Source: Chelonoidis abingdonii
Taxonomy: Eukaryota; Chordata; Testudines; Testudinidae
DNA length: 64,000 nt
NCBI RefSeq assembly: GCF_003597395.2
Contig: NC_133778.1
Location: 10,298,092-10,362,091, forward strand
Direction: 5' to 3'
Shown here piece after piece: positions 12,016 through 23,275 of the stretch; positions within the stretch are counted from its first letter, which is position 1; the number at the start of each line of letters is the position of its first letter. The position numbers and the translations under genes were made by a program. The notes under the pieces were generated by a model. The model saw only the letters and a program-made list of their open reading frames with translations, ran no database searches and was not told the origin of the DNA.

Positions 12016-13592
12016 CAGGGCGGCTCTAAGCACCAGCAAAGCAAGCACCTGCTTGGGGCAGCCCATTTGCAGGGGCGGCAGCTGGCAGGGATCCAGCAGG
12101 GGAGCTGAGCACCAACAGGGGGCTCTGGGAGCTGTAGTTCCTTGGTTAGCTCCCTGCCTATAGAGCCAGCCCTGGAGCAGGGAAAGAACTACATTTCCCA
12201 GCATTCCCTTGGCCATGACCAACTGGAAAGGAAGGGGGGACCTCATGCAGCAGCCTGCTGCGAGTGGAGGGTTGTACTGTGAATGGTAGGGACACCTGTT
12301 TTTTGAATGTTAAAATATGGACACGCCAGGGGGAGGGACACCCCACCCTGCCACCATCCACTCGCTCTGTCTGCCCCCCACAGAGACCACAACCCATCCA
12401 ACTCCCCCCTGCTCCCTGTCCCCTGATCACCCCTCCTGGGACCCCTTCCTCTCTGCCCCCCAGAGGACCCACCCACTAGCCTCCCTCTTTTTGTCCCCAC
12501 TTGCCCCTTTCTGAGACGCCCCCCAACTTCCCCAGGACCCACCTACCTGTCCCTGACAAACCCCTGCAACTCCCATGCCTAGCCCAACCGCTGCCTGATC
12601 CCCGACTGCCTGAACCCCTGTCCCATCATCCCACTTCTCCCTGCCGCGACTGCCAACCTCTGAACCTCGCCCTTCCACCCCCACTGCTCCCTGTCCTGAT
12701 GCCCCCTCGGAACCCCCTACTCCTCTCCAACCCCCCAGCCCCCTTACGTTTGCACTCAGACAGCGTGGTCTGGCTCCGTACAGCGCCAGACATACTGCTG
12801 CAAACATCATGCGTTGCTCCCCGTAGAAGAGGCACAGCCCCCCCCGCCCCCCGGATCTGCCTTCCAGATTTGAACACCTTCAAATTCGGAGGAGTGCTCC
12901 CTCAGTTTGAGGGAAGCTGTTACTTCATTCTCCCCAGATCAAATTATGCTGTCCACTGTAACTTGCTGTAGAAAAAAGTAGATTTAAAAAAATTGAGCAA
13001 GAAATGCTTCCCAGTGATTATTAGGACTGGAATGCTGTTTTCAACAGCCATTGCCTTTTCTTCTGGTTTGTTGTTTAAAAGGAAGACATGATATTGCATT
13101 GGCAATTCCCCATAGAAAGAAAGTGGAACAAAAGAATAATAAACTTTTCCTTTTATGGAGGACGAACGTTTATTAATATGAATCTCAGATATCCTCAAAT
13201 CCACACAGCTGAAGATAATTGTGTCCCATTTACTGCCATTCTGTAACCATACCGGGAACAATCCGTGTCTGTGTTTGTTGCACATCCAAAATTCCTGCTC
13301 AATGGACCCCGCCCTGGAGTGAGTTACCATGACCAGGGCTTACGGCTGAAGGAGGTGCAGGGTGGTGGGGAGAGCCCTGGGCTGCGGTGGCAGGATGTAG
13401 CGCTCGTTGTCGTGTGTGGGGGGCACTGTGTGGGGGAGGGGGAAGCCCAGCGCGGGTGGCAGGGAGTGTGGGTGTAGGGGGGGAGAGCCCAGGGCTGGGA
13501 CAGTAGAGGGGTGTGGGGGGAGCCCAGGGCTGGGATGAGAGGCAGCCAAATTTTTTTTGCTTGGGGCAGCAAAAAACCTAGAGCCGGCCCTG
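12016..13592. mobile_element. 1.58-kb non-autonomous hAT element
   Basis: The left end is CAGGGCGGCTCTAAGCACC and the right end is CCTAGAGCCGGCCCTG. Flanking bases are TGCAGTGC (12008-12015) and TACAGTGC (13593-13600), a 7/8 target duplication. The interior has a C-rich tract at about 12310-12870 and an A/T-rich middle at 12950-13250. No transposase was recognised; the open frames on both strands of the C-rich tract are compositional. An internal CAGGGGCGGC near 12073 may mark an older inserted element. Confidence 0.75.
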
Positions 13593-13732
13593 TACAGTGC
13601 TCATCCAAACTGCCAGGTTATCAACATTTTAATGGCTTGATCCTGCTCCCATTGAAATCAAGAGCCAATTTCCAATGACTTAAGAGGTACAGTGGGTCCT
13701 GTAATACTTCACAGACAGCACTCTTGTAAATA

Positions 13733-13862
13733 GGTATTCTCCTCATCTTACATCCAGAGAAACTGAGACACAGACATCACCTGGCTGAGGGAGCAGAGAG
13801 ATCTAGTGGATGATGCATGGGTTTGTGATCAGAAGAGTCCTATTTTATGCCTGGTTCTGACT
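13733..13862. repeat. Two abutting MIR fragments in opposite orientation
   Basis: Positions 13733-13790 resemble the MIR middle on the minus strand (AGAGAAACTGAGACACAGAC). Positions 13798-13862 resemble a MIR head on the + strand (TCTAGTGGATGATGCATGGG through CCTGGTTCTGACTT). Both are degenerate. Confidence 0.45.
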
Positions 13863-13982
13863 TGAATTAAAAATTCTGTGGGAAGGGCATTTTTCTTTGA
13901 CATTCTGTAGTTTAGTTGCTGTAGAAACTTGTAGGTCTTCTGCCAAATCCTATTTGTTTGATCCCTCCTACATGCTATACCT

Positions 13983-15454
13983 AAGGCTACACTTTAGTCA
14001 TGGGTATTTTTAGTAAAAGTCATGTACTGGTCACGGGCAGTAAACAAACATTTGCAGCCCATGACCTGTCCATGACTTACTAAAAGTACCCGTGACTAAA
14101 ACTTGGGCAGGGGGCCCTGGGTACTCTGGTGGGGGGGTGCCCTGGGGGCACTGCAAGTTCTGGGGGACATTGCCTGGGACCCCCGCTGGTGCTGGGTAGT
14201 GGGGCAGACAGCAGCGCAGAACCCCTGTGGTGGTGCTGAGGCGGGGAAGGTTGGCAGGGCTGGCAGGGGCTCCCTACCTGGCTCCATGTCCCTGCAGCTC
14301 CTAGGTGGTGGAGGAGCCCAGGGGCTCTGCATGCTGCTCCCACCATAAGCACTGGCCGCTGCAGCTCCCATTGGCCAGGAATTGGAGCCAATGGGAGCTG
14401 AGGGGGCGGGGCCTGTGGGCATGGACAGTGTGTGGCCTCGAGCCCCCACAACCGGTCCTGCCACTGCCTGAGAGCTGCTGGGCCATGCCAGCTGCTTGGC
14501 CATGCCAAGGTAAGCACCCCCCGCAGCCTTCAGTCCCCTGCCCCTAGCCCTGAGCCCTCTCCCACATACCCAAACTGCTACTGCTGACCCAGGGGCTGTA
14601 CAGCTCAGGAAGCCTGTGAGCCAGTGCCAGCCGCTGCAGAAGTCACGGAGGTCATGGAAAATCATGGAATCTGTGACTTCTGTGCAGGCCCACCGACAGC
14701 AATTCCAGGCCCCAGGGCAGAACAGTCAATGGGCCCCCACACATGCATGCACAAGCCACACCCACACAGACGTGGTCCACCTGACATTTGGGCGGTGCTG
14801 TGTTTGTGGTGGCTGGTGCCCAGCTAGCTGCTGGCTGTGCTGTTCTGGCATGGCCAGGGTTTCCACATGCCCGCCAAGTAGCATTGCCAGAGCAAAGCCA
14901 AAGACCCTTGTCTCGCCCACTGCCCCTCCCCTTCCCTGAGACCATGCCTATGTTCCTCCTTGTTTTCTGAGACCGCCCCCCTGCTGACTTCATCCCCTCT
15001 GGGAGGGAGTTTGGGTGCAGGAGGGGGTGTGGGGTACAGGCTCTGGGAGGGAGTTTGTGTGGGGCAGCGGGTTTGGGGGCAGGGGATCGGCGCTTACTTT
15101 GGGCAGCTCTTGAAAGCTACTGGCACATCCCTCTGGCAGCAGCTCCTAGGCAGGGAGTCCAGGGGGTCCACATGCTGCCTACATGTGCCACCGCTGCAGC
15201 TCCCATTGGCTGCAGTTCCCGGCCAATGGGAGCTGCAGAGTCAGCACTCAGAGCGGAGGCAGCGTGGGACTGCAGTTATGTTGGCTGCTTCTGGATGCGG
15301 CACAGAGCGAGGGCAGGCAGGAAGCCTAGCCCCGCTGCACTGACGACAGCGACCAAAGACCCCCTGGCCCTTTTAAATTGCCTGGGCCTCTGGGCAATCA
15401 CCCTCTTCTGTCAGCCGACCAGCTTCCATGACCTCTGTGACAGACTCGCACCTT
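13983..15454. mobile_element. Palindrome-rich DNA transposon, interrupted by a nested hAT
   Basis: The left part folds on itself: GGGTATTTTTAGTAAAAGTC near 14002 pairs with GACTTACTAAAAGTACCC near 14073-14090. The right part repeats GTCACGGAGGTCATGG and GTGACTTCTGTG before the nested insertion. It resumes after it with CTTCCATGACCTCTGTGACAG. Ends AAGGCTAC and GCACCTT are only weakly inverted and no clean duplication was found, so the superfamily is uncertain. A GC-rich middle (14100-14600) opens many spurious frames. Confidence 0.55.
14685..15422. mobile_element. 738-bp hAT-like element nested in the 13983-15454 element
   Basis: The left end CAGGCCCACCGACAG and right end CTGTCAGCCGACCAG agree as imperfect inverted repeats (about 10 of 15). 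Flanks CTTCTGTG (14677-14684) and CTTCCATG (15423-15430) form a 6/8 duplication. Both flanks fall inside the same GTGACTTC...TGACCTC context of the host element. This fixes the order of insertion: the host element first, this one second. Confidence 0.6.
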
Positions 15455-15469
15455 CCAACAACGATTTTG

Positions 15470-15600
15470 TGCCCTCGGGCTAATCAATTAGCCTTTCTGA
15501 GACTCAGGTGTCTCACCTGTAAAATAGGGTTAATGATATTTTACTGCCTTAGGGAAGTGATGTGAGGCTTAAGTAAATATTTGTGAAGTGAATCATAAAA
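15470..15600 (+). repeat. MIR 3' portion
   Basis: The run GCCTTTCTGAGACTCAGGTG, TCACCTGTAAAATAGGG and GGCTTAAGTAAATATTTG follows the MIR 3' half on the + strand. Confidence 0.6.
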
Positions 15601-15681
15601 TGTTTCCCTTTGCCCTTGGGTATCATTTTAGAAATGTACGGCTTGTCAGCGCCGTTTCTCTTGGATGAACCAAGAACTGAT

Positions 15682-15905
15682 AAAGCAGCAAAGAGTCCTG
15701 TGGCACCTTATAGACTAACAGACATATTGGAGCATGAGCTTTTGTGGGTGAATACCCACTTCGTCAAATGCATGTCTGATGCATCCGATGAAGTGGGTAT
15801 TCACCCACGAAAGCTCATGCTCCAATACGTCTGTTAGTCTGTAAGGTGCCACAGGACTTTTTGCTGCTTTTACAGATCCAGACTAAGATGGCTACGCCTC
15901 TGATA
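15682..15905. mobile_element. Inverted-dimer short retroposon with 11-bp TSD
   Basis: Two copies of the short retroposon unit sit head to head around a 5-base spacer (15774-15778), flanked by ATGCAT on both sides. The left arm runs to about 15685 and the right arm extends to 15905 with the longer tail ACAGATCCAGACTAAGATGG. The whole structure is flanked by CAAGAACTGAT (15671-15681) and CAAGAACTAAT (15906-15916), 10 of 11 identical. The single duplication shows the inverted pair was inserted as one unit and did not arise from two independent insertions. Confidence 0.8.
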
Positions 15906-15916
15906 CAAGAACTAAT

Positions 15917-16983
15917 AGGCTTCTGAAATCAGAACTACAAGACAAGTGAACCCGAGTTAGTTGCGATAGGAAGTAATTTTTTTTAATTCCCACCTTAAAC
16001 TGATGTACCTACCGAATAATTAAATATCAGACTGCAACATAAATGTCTTTCATTCCTTCATTTTACTCTGCCCAGTAATCCCTCCCTGTCAGGACTGCTT
16101 CTAATAGTTCAAATCTCTGAGAAGCCTCAAACAGAGAAACATTTCACAATTTCCCCCTCCCTCAAATATGGAATTTCACTTTCACAATGGCACCTGTCCA
16201 GAATGGGCAGTGCTCGCTCTTGGCCCAGTGACACGGTTTGAGGTCAGATACTTCCTGGCCTGCAGAGCTACAAGTGAGAGGGTTAGGACAGACAGACTGG
16301 GAAGGTAGAAAGGGGACACGGATACACTGCCCTTGCTTTTAGCTCTGGTGGGTCCTGAGAAACCCAGCTTTAAAGCTGGAGGATTATGTATCTAAAAAGC
16401 AGTCATGGAAACTAAGGCGACTTAGTTTAAATGTGGAGGCACACAAAATATAGTCCCCATCACTTTATAATGAAGCATCCCTGAAATAGTGTTTCTGTAA
16501 CGTATGCAGCAAGTGCTGAATACTTTGTGGTGTGGAATATATAAAATAAAAGGTTAATTGGTACTCATTTGAGATAGTCTAACCTGAGGCTAGTAAAAAC
16601 TTTGTGTCACTGCACTGAGTATGTGTTTCATATACTCCGTGCCTATATATTGGGGGTACTATAAAAATTGTTAATTGCCTTAGATAATGAACTAAATATG
16701 TGCAGTCAGTAAGCATAGGGAAGTAAAGCATAGGGACATAAAGTGCACTACTGCAGATACTGAGGGAGCTAGATTTTGTTAAGTTGAACAGGAAAGTGGG
16801 GTTGTTTGGGGTTTTGATTTTTTTTGTTTTGTTTTGTTTTTTTGGTGCCTGACTTACACTTTTGGCTGTCAATACTGGAACTGTGCTTTTCTCTAACAAC
16901 GCCTCCTAGGGACATGCATTATTACGCTCTGAAAATGCTGAGGAAAAACCAGAAGTCGAAGTAATGTCCCAAGGGTGTGAAGT
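15917..16983. other. Unannotated stretch
   Basis: No gene or bounded element was recognised; a T-rich run lies near 16810-16840. Confidence 0.35.
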
Positions 16984-17108
16984 ATCAGAGGGGTAGCCGT
17001 GTTAGTCTGGATCTGTAAAAGCAGCAAAGAGTCCTGTGGCACCGTATAGACTAACAGACGTATTGGAGCATGAGCTTTTGTGGGTGAATACCCACTTCGT
17101 CGGATGCA
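16984..17108 (-). mobile_element. Third copy of the short retroposon, longer form
   Basis: It starts TATCAGAGGGGTAGCCGTGT, passes through GCAGCAAAGAGTCCTGTGGC and the hairpin GTGGGTGAATACCCAC, and ends GTCGGATGCAT. This matches the right arm of 15682-15905 read on the other strand. A GGGTGTG occurs on both sides but is offset by 7 bases on the right, so the duplication is uncertain. Confidence 0.7.
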
Positions 17109-18654
17109 TTTTCCGTGGGTGTGGTTATCTCATAATGCTGAGGGATAGAACCTTATTTAGCCAATCTGTGCTGCCCGTTTTCTAAAACGTGTCTGCATAG
17201 TGTTATCCCCAAAGAGAGTGACAGAATATGGCCTTTGAAAAATAATGGAATACTGTTATGGAGACACTTCACTCACTAGTGCTAAAGTTTCAAATTTAGC
17301 AATTCCTCCCTGGATCCTCTGTGATCCAAAATGTCTGTGGGAGCTCAAGGAAAGACATTCTGGTTTCAGCACTTGAACTGCTTCAGAATTTTAAAACAAT
17401 TTGAAGCCACTGGTTTTTAAGTTGGCAACTTAGAGTCTGCTGAAGAGGAAACCCTGTCTCTCTGCCAGTGTTTATTGTTTTGAAAGAAGAATTAGACCAC
17501 AGCATGGCTCTTTTGAGGGAGAGCTCACATTTGTGAAATGGTGCTTGGAAAATTTACGGCTGCTGCTTAAAAGGACTTGCAATCAGTCACTGCTGCTTGC
17601 TGTTGTCCTGCCAAAGACCAGTTTGGAAAATTTTCATTCTCCTGGATTGGATATTGTGGCCAGATTCTCAAACGGAAGAAATCTGGTCCAATAACCTCCT
17701 CTGTCACCATTCAGGAGTGTCGTGATGGAGGACTGGGATACGCAGGTTGGTTCTGAACAGGCTGGGAAAAAGAAGTTGGTTTGCACTGATCAGCTGATGG
17801 CTAGATGGGTGTGAGTCATGCCCAGCATTTTAACAATTAAAACATGTACTATGAAATAGAAAGGACAAATAGTCTGTAGATCCCAGAGGAGGAAATTTCC
17901 GCAATTCCATTGTCAATGGTGTAGTAACTAAATTCCGATCTTTGACTGGCAAAGGTTTATATTTACAAGTATATAAATATAGTTGGATAAGTGCTAAACA
18001 TGAAAGTGCACACATAACTCCCCCTGCTTTCAGTGGCGGGTTGTTAACACACCTAAGGACAGAATTTGTTCATGTTTGGAAAAATATACGGATGTTAGCC
18101 ATGTCCAGTTGGACTCTAGGATTTCACCTTTGCAAACCTAATTCAGTGGCAATGCAAAGAGTTCATTAAATAGGGTTGATTGTAACATACACATGGTTAT
18201 TTATTTAGAGCCAAGTCCTGAACTCCTTAGGAAGCTTTTACTTGGTCCTGCTGCAGGCAAAACTCTAATGGGAATTCAGGCTAGGTAAGAATGTGTGGAT
18301 TTAGACTGATAAGGCTCCCACTGGATTTCAGCGGGTATGACTCGGACCCCCTACTTCTTAGACAAAATGCTTTTGATTACAGCTTGATTATTTGGCTTCC
18401 TTTGTGAGCAAATTCAGTGGCAAATGTGGGAAACCAATGTACATCTATTTGCTGATTGCTTTAAACATATTAGCACTGGCCAAAGGTGGCTTCAAACTCT
18501 TGTTGATTTCAGTCAGGGTTGCAGCATTTCGTAGGTCCTGGCATTAATAATTACAATTGCTGTTGTTTTTATTATACCCATACACTGTCCACATATATAC
18601 CGTTATGGTGCCCACCCGCAGAAGAGTGAGGATGAGCCAATGGCCTGCTACATC
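17109..18654. other. Unannotated stretch
   Basis: No exon or bounded element was found. Around 18235-18345 there is a diverged copy of the recurrent unnamed motif (ending CCCACTGGATTTCAGCGGG). Confidence 0.35.
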
Positions 18655-18752
18655 CAAGGGTGCTGGCTCAGTTTGTGTAGTGGAGGTGCTGAGAGCCATT
18701 GAACCAAACTGTAAATCCCCCACAGCCCCAGTACACCTAGTTCCAGCACCTA
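18655..18752. repeat. Short MITE-like element
   Basis: The ends CAAGGGTGCTGG and CCAGCACCTATG are inverted with respect to each other over about 98 bases. No convincing flanking duplication was found, so this is a lower-confidence call. Confidence 0.35.
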
Positions 18753-19021
18753 TGGTGACACCTTTTCCAAGGGCCTGCTAATACCTTATGTAAATAAACC
18801 AAAATGGATCAGAATTGCACATCAAATGGGAGAGCGTCCTGGCCTGACTAACCAGTTTGCTAAAGGGAATGTAGTGACTGCAACCTTTTTTATCCATCAG
18901 CCAGATCAGCTTCCACCAGAGGCTCAGCTTTGTGAACTCTGCAAACACCCAATTCTGTGGACTCAGAATAGCTCACTAAAGACCGTCTCTGCCCTTCCAG
19001 AAGTCGGTGCCCTGTACTCAA

Positions 19022-19314
19022 AAGTGCATCTACACTGCAATTAAACACCATGGCATGGCCGCCGCTGGCCCCGGTCAGCTGACTTGGGTCTTGCGGAGCT
19101 CAAGCTGTGGGGCTATAAAATTGCAGTGTAGATGTTTGGGCTTGGGCTGGAGCCTGAGGTTCTGAGACCCCGTGAGGGGGGAAGAGTATTAGATCCTGGG
19201 TTCCAACCTGAGCCCAAACATCTACACTAATTTTTAGCTCTCCAAGCCTGACCCAGCTGACATGGGCTCTGGGGCACAGTGCTACGGGCTTTTTATTGCA
19301 GTATAGATTTACCC
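19022..19314. mobile_element. Palindromic MITE
   Basis: The left end GCATCTACACTGCAATTAAA and the right end TTTTATTGCAGTATAGATTT are inverted repeats. A second inverted pair lies inside (TGTAGATGTTTGGGCTTGGG at 19128 and CAAACATCTACACTA near 19215), so the whole 293-bp element folds. No coding capacity. Superfamily unresolved because no clear target duplication was seen. Confidence 0.6.
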
Positions 19315-19736
19315 AAAGGGTTATCGCATAACATGGAGATGGGGCTTGTTTACTTACGTAAGCTCAGCCAGTCACTGTTGGCTATTTGTAACATTTGCTC
19401 TCCTGGGTCACATATTTACATCGGGGTTTAATATTATGGACACTGCATGTTGTTGTTTTTTTAGCCTTCGCAGCATACATAGAGCTAAAGTGATCAGAGG
19501 CACCAACTGTTTCATTTTACTTTTTCCCTGGGTCTGTGGGAAAGGCAGGAAGGTTCATTATTTTCCACAAGACATTGAGTATAGGGAGTCTGGGTATACT
19601 GATGCAGTTGCTCTGGTGCCCTGAAGAGTTTCACACGGTCTAACTGTCCATTCCTGCATGGTTATCATCCAATTGTCTCTGTAGGCCAGTGCCTTCACAG
19701 TCAGTGTGGAAGGCCTGGCAATGCAAGACCGAGTAA

Positions 19737-20219
19737 GGGCTAGATCCAGAAAGGGATTTAGGCAACCAAGTGCCACTTCAGTCACCTAATCCAAAATTTA
19801 GATCCTCAAAACCCTGTTCAGTTGTTGCCTAACCCTCTGTAGGCATCTGAATTACATTTTGGGTCGTAAAGTCCTCTAAATCTCTGCAAGTGGGCGTGTG
19901 CACACAGCCTCCTCAGTCCTGACCCTGGCTCATGCCCAAGTCTCAGGAGGATCCTTAAACTTGGCATTCCCCACCTGTCTCACTTACAGGACCAGCTCTT
20001 GTAGGCCTACCTAAGCCACGCTTCTTTCCTTAGCATTTCTTATTGGTTAGCTTAGGCAGTTCCCCCTCAGCTTGCTGGCTTTTTGTGAAACCCAGGCTTA
20101 GGCACCTATGGATTGCATAGGAGTCTGGGTTCCTAGTTGGGTGCTGCAGCTTTCACTAGGCAGCAGAATGTCTAAAACTGTTGCAACACTGAGTCCAAGT
20201 CCTCTTTGTGGATCTAGCC
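19737..20219. repeat. Probable MITE with GGGCTAGATCCA-type ends
   Basis: GGGCTAGATCCAGAAAGGG at 19737 and CCTCTTTGTGGATCTAGCC ending at 20219 form inverted ends. Flanks offer TAA-like bases on both sides but not an exact match. The interior contains repeated TTAGGCA-type motifs. Confidence 0.4.
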
Positions 20220-21149
20220 TTAAATCTCTACCAAACCACTTGCAGCTGCTATTACGGATTCATGTCACTGAGAAGGGCGTCCTCGACTGGCTATTTTAAA
20301 AACATCATATTTTGCTAGTGAAGACCAATCTATTGCTTATGTTTTCTAATAGTACCCATGGAGTCAGGGCTCTCTGACTGTACACTGAATTCACACTTCC
20401 TGAGGAGCAAATCTGTGGATGCTTTGGAGCCTTTACAATTGTCACTTAAACTCACAGTAGTGTTTTTTAATGCAAAAATAAAGTTTTGTAGCGTTTCAGA
20501 GTGGACCACGTGGGCAGAGCAAATCCAGCGTGGCAGCTGGGAGAGCAGCAACTTTTCACAGCCCTGAAAACCGAATCCGTTGTCCTCAGATTCCTAATGC
20601 GTGTCAAATGATGGGGCCATTTTTTGTCTCAGTAATTCGTCCTCCTATCTTGTTTTCTGTATACAGTGCACCTAACAATTGTGAGTGAGATTTTGAAATA
20701 ACATTGGCCTAGCTCTGCAGCTGCTGAAATCACTGGTAACGTTCCTGCTGGCTTTAATGGGAGCACAGTTAGGAACATGCTGAGCGCTCTTAAAAACCCC
20801 ATCCCATATAGTTAATATTTACACCATCCATGTTAGGCCTTTTTAGATTAAAATATGCAGGTACAGATAGATACATATTCTAATATATGGATGGGGGTGT
20901 ATATTCTATAAAATTTGGTGTTGGTTACATACTACTTTTATTGTTTATAATATAGAATTTTTCAAGATGATTGTAAAGCAGCACTTGTTAACAACTTCCA
21001 GGTATGAGAGGAGGGGAAAATGAACTTGTTAAAAGTGTGTTAGAAAAGCAGTGTGACCCCGAGCCAGCTATTGCTGTCGAACTGGTCAAAACATAGGAAG
21101 AATAGCATGTGACCATTTTCATGGAAGAACATGTCTTTTTTTCCAGCTC
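20220..21149. other. Unannotated stretch
   Basis: No gene was recognised. The segment 20693-20775 (GCTGCTGAAATCACTGGTAA...GGCTTTAATGGGAGCA) is another copy of the recurrent unnamed motif. Confidence 0.35.
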
Positions 21150-21235
21150 TACTCCTGCATTCCAAACTCAGCTCTGCCACTGACTCATTTTGTGCCCTTG
21201 TGCAAGTTACTTGACCTCTCTGTGCTCCAGTGAAA
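21150..21235 (+). repeat. MIR fragment
   Basis: CTCAGCTCTGCCACTGACTC followed by GTGCAAGTTACTTGACCTCT is the MIR core in + orientation. It stops just before the hAT element at 21289. Confidence 0.7.
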
Positions 21236-21288
21236 TGGATCGGGGAGGGAGTTGCCAGGGTAACGCAACTGGTTGATGTATTTTAAAG

Positions 21289-21673
21289 CGGCAGTTCTCA
21301 AACTGTAGCCACCCGAGGACTCCCATTTTGATTTAAAATTTTTCGTGGACCCCCAAGTCCCCTGCTCAGCCCCAGGCCCTGTCCCCACTCCACCTCTTCC
21401 CCCCCCCCCACAAGGCTACCCCTCCCACCTCGCTCCACCCCAGCCCCTCCTTTTCCCTGCCTCTTTCCACCTCTGAACATGCCCCCTCCCCGTTCTGCCC
21501 CCCCCAGCACCTCTTGCACACCACTGCACAGCTGTTCAGTGGCATGTGGGACGCACTGGGAGGGAGGAGGAGGAGTTAAAGGAGGAGGAGGAGTTGATCA
21601 GCTGGGCCAGTGGACCCCCGGAGTACCCTTGCAGACTTCCAGAGGTCCACAGAACCCAGTTTGAGAAACGCTG
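21289..21673. mobile_element. 385-bp Charlie-type hAT miniature element
   Basis: The left end CGGCAGTTCTCAAACTG and right end CAGTTTGAGAAACGCTG are inverted and match the well-known Charlie/MER-type terminal motif. Flanks TTTTAAAG (21281-21288) and TTTTAAAA (21674-21681) form a 7/8 duplication. The interior is pyrimidine-rich then purine-rich, with no transposase. Confidence 0.85.
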
Positions 21674-21681
21674 TTTTAAAA

Positions 21682-22440
21682 CATTCCGCAAAAGATAAAT
21701 TACTTAGTATTCATTAGTATGTATTACTCCTCCTCTCTATTGTTATGTCTCTGAGACTGGATGGTGTTTATTGAAATAGCTGAAGTGTGGAATTAGATTG
21801 GCTGTGGTGTTGGACTGACCATTGGAGCTATGAACGGGGACTGAGTGGCACTCTGAGCTACAGAACATAGGACACCATCTGCCTAAAGGCTTGATGGTTT
21901 AAATTGCTGGATTTGTAAGATGAAAGGGGAGCGACTGTGCAAATGACAGTAGGTTGGCAATCTTCTGACTAGCTTTGTTAGGAAATGGGGACCCCACCAC
22001 GCTGCTGCTTTGAGTTGATTGCAAAAGGAAAGTAGCTGTGAGTGGTGTGAGAAGAGATTTTTTTTCTTTTTAAAGGATTTGAAGGGCAGGAGCAGTCTAA
22101 GAGCCCAGTCCAAAGCTCATCAGTGTCTATGGATGTCTTTCCGTTGAGTTCAGTGGGCTTTGGATCAGGCTGTAAATGAAATTCTGCCAATAATATGGAG
22201 AACAGTATGTATATGAAAAGGTATTTCCGACTATTAGTGTAGAAAGACCCGATTTTTCCCCATTGCAGTCAATGGGCTTTTTATCATTGTGTTCAATGGG
22301 CGTGGGAACAGGCTCATATACTGTGTATACACACACACACGTATGCAGTGTATATACATACGTAAATGCATACGGTGGAGACCATTTAACAAAGCAAAGG
22401 GGGTTCTGAGAGCTGGGAAATCCTCATTACAAAACAGAAT
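21682..22440. other. Unannotated stretch
   Basis: No gene was found. Two copies of the recurrent motif lie at 22095-22175 and 22255-22300 (TTGCAGTCAATGGGCTTTTT), and a short CA/TA tract at 22321-22365. Confidence 0.35.
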
Positions 22441-22448
22441 TCTTCCTC

Positions 22449-22560
22449 GAGTGGTTGTTCATGTCCATTCCAATCAGGTGTGTGCGCGTGCACGGCCACT
22501 GGAAAACTTTCCCCCTAGCAGCATCCGTTGGGTCAGCCTGGGCGCCCCTGGAGTTGCACT
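22449..22560 (+). repeat. DIRS left inverted terminal repeat
   Basis: This segment pairs with the complement of about 24045-24170. The right copy has roughly 14 extra bases after the GTGCACGTGCA region. CpG-rich stretches have diverged through transitions. Confidence 0.75.
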
Positions 22561-22740
22561 TTTATGGCGCTCAATATCGACCTCTTCTGACCCGGCATCC
22601 CCTCAGTTCTTTCTTGCCGCTGGTGACGGCTAGCTGGAACAATGTATTGCTCTTGCTTTTGCTTGCAGTGTCCTCTCTTAGTGTTCTCAGTAGTTACTAG
22701 TATTAGTTTATATTAGTATTTAGGTCAAAAGTTTCCTTTC

Positions 22741-23275
22741 ATGCCCCAGCCCCCACCAGTGCTATCCCAGCACTGGGATATGCCCCAGTCTCCAGGGTTC
22801 AAACTCTGCGAGGACTGTGAAAAATTTATGCCTATGAGCAACCCGCACTCTTCCTGTCTGCTGTGTCACAGGAAGAGTCACCAGAAGGAGAGGTGCAGAA
22901 TTTGCAAAGGGTTTTGCCCTAGGACCTTAAAAGACCAGGACCAAAGGCTCAAGATCCTTCTCATGGAGGCGGCACTCCGGCCACAATCTGACACCAGATG
23001 AGACTGTGGAAGGAACATCGATAGCTTTGGCCTTGGAAGACAACAGGGTCCTACAACAGCTGCTGCAATTTGTGGCCCAGAACCTGGGGATCCAGGCAGA
23101 GGAGGTGGCAGAGGACGCCACCTCTATGGTAGACATCCTCGCTCCCTTGAGGCCCACCCGCATTGCCCTGCTGTTAATTAAGACCATTGCTGAGACCACA
23201 AGGACCTTGTGGCAGACCCCGGCCTCTTTGCCCCCTAAGGCCAAGAGAAATGAAAGGCAGTACTTTGTTCCCTAA
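22741..23275 (+). pseudogene. DIRS ORF1 (Gag-like) remnant, N-terminal and middle parts
   Basis: The first frame (22741-23001) has a cysteine/histidine-rich block, with CEDC, SCLLCHRKSHQKERCRICKG and CPRTLKDQDQRLK, typical of DIRS ORF1 N termini. It ends at a TGA. Reading continues one frame over at 23006-23275, where the stretch LWQTPASLPPKAKRNERQYF resembles the conserved DIRS Gag middle. A stop follows at 23273. At least one frame change and two stops break the gene. Confidence 0.6.

Noticed and set aside
12243..12971. Proline/glycine-rich frames up to 156 codons
   Set aside because: Compositional product of a C-rich tract within the 12016-13592 transposon; both strands are open and no domain exists.
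14080..14665. 145- and 189-codon minus-strand frames
   Set aside because: They sit inside the GC-rich middle of the DNA transposon at 13983-15454 and overlap each other.
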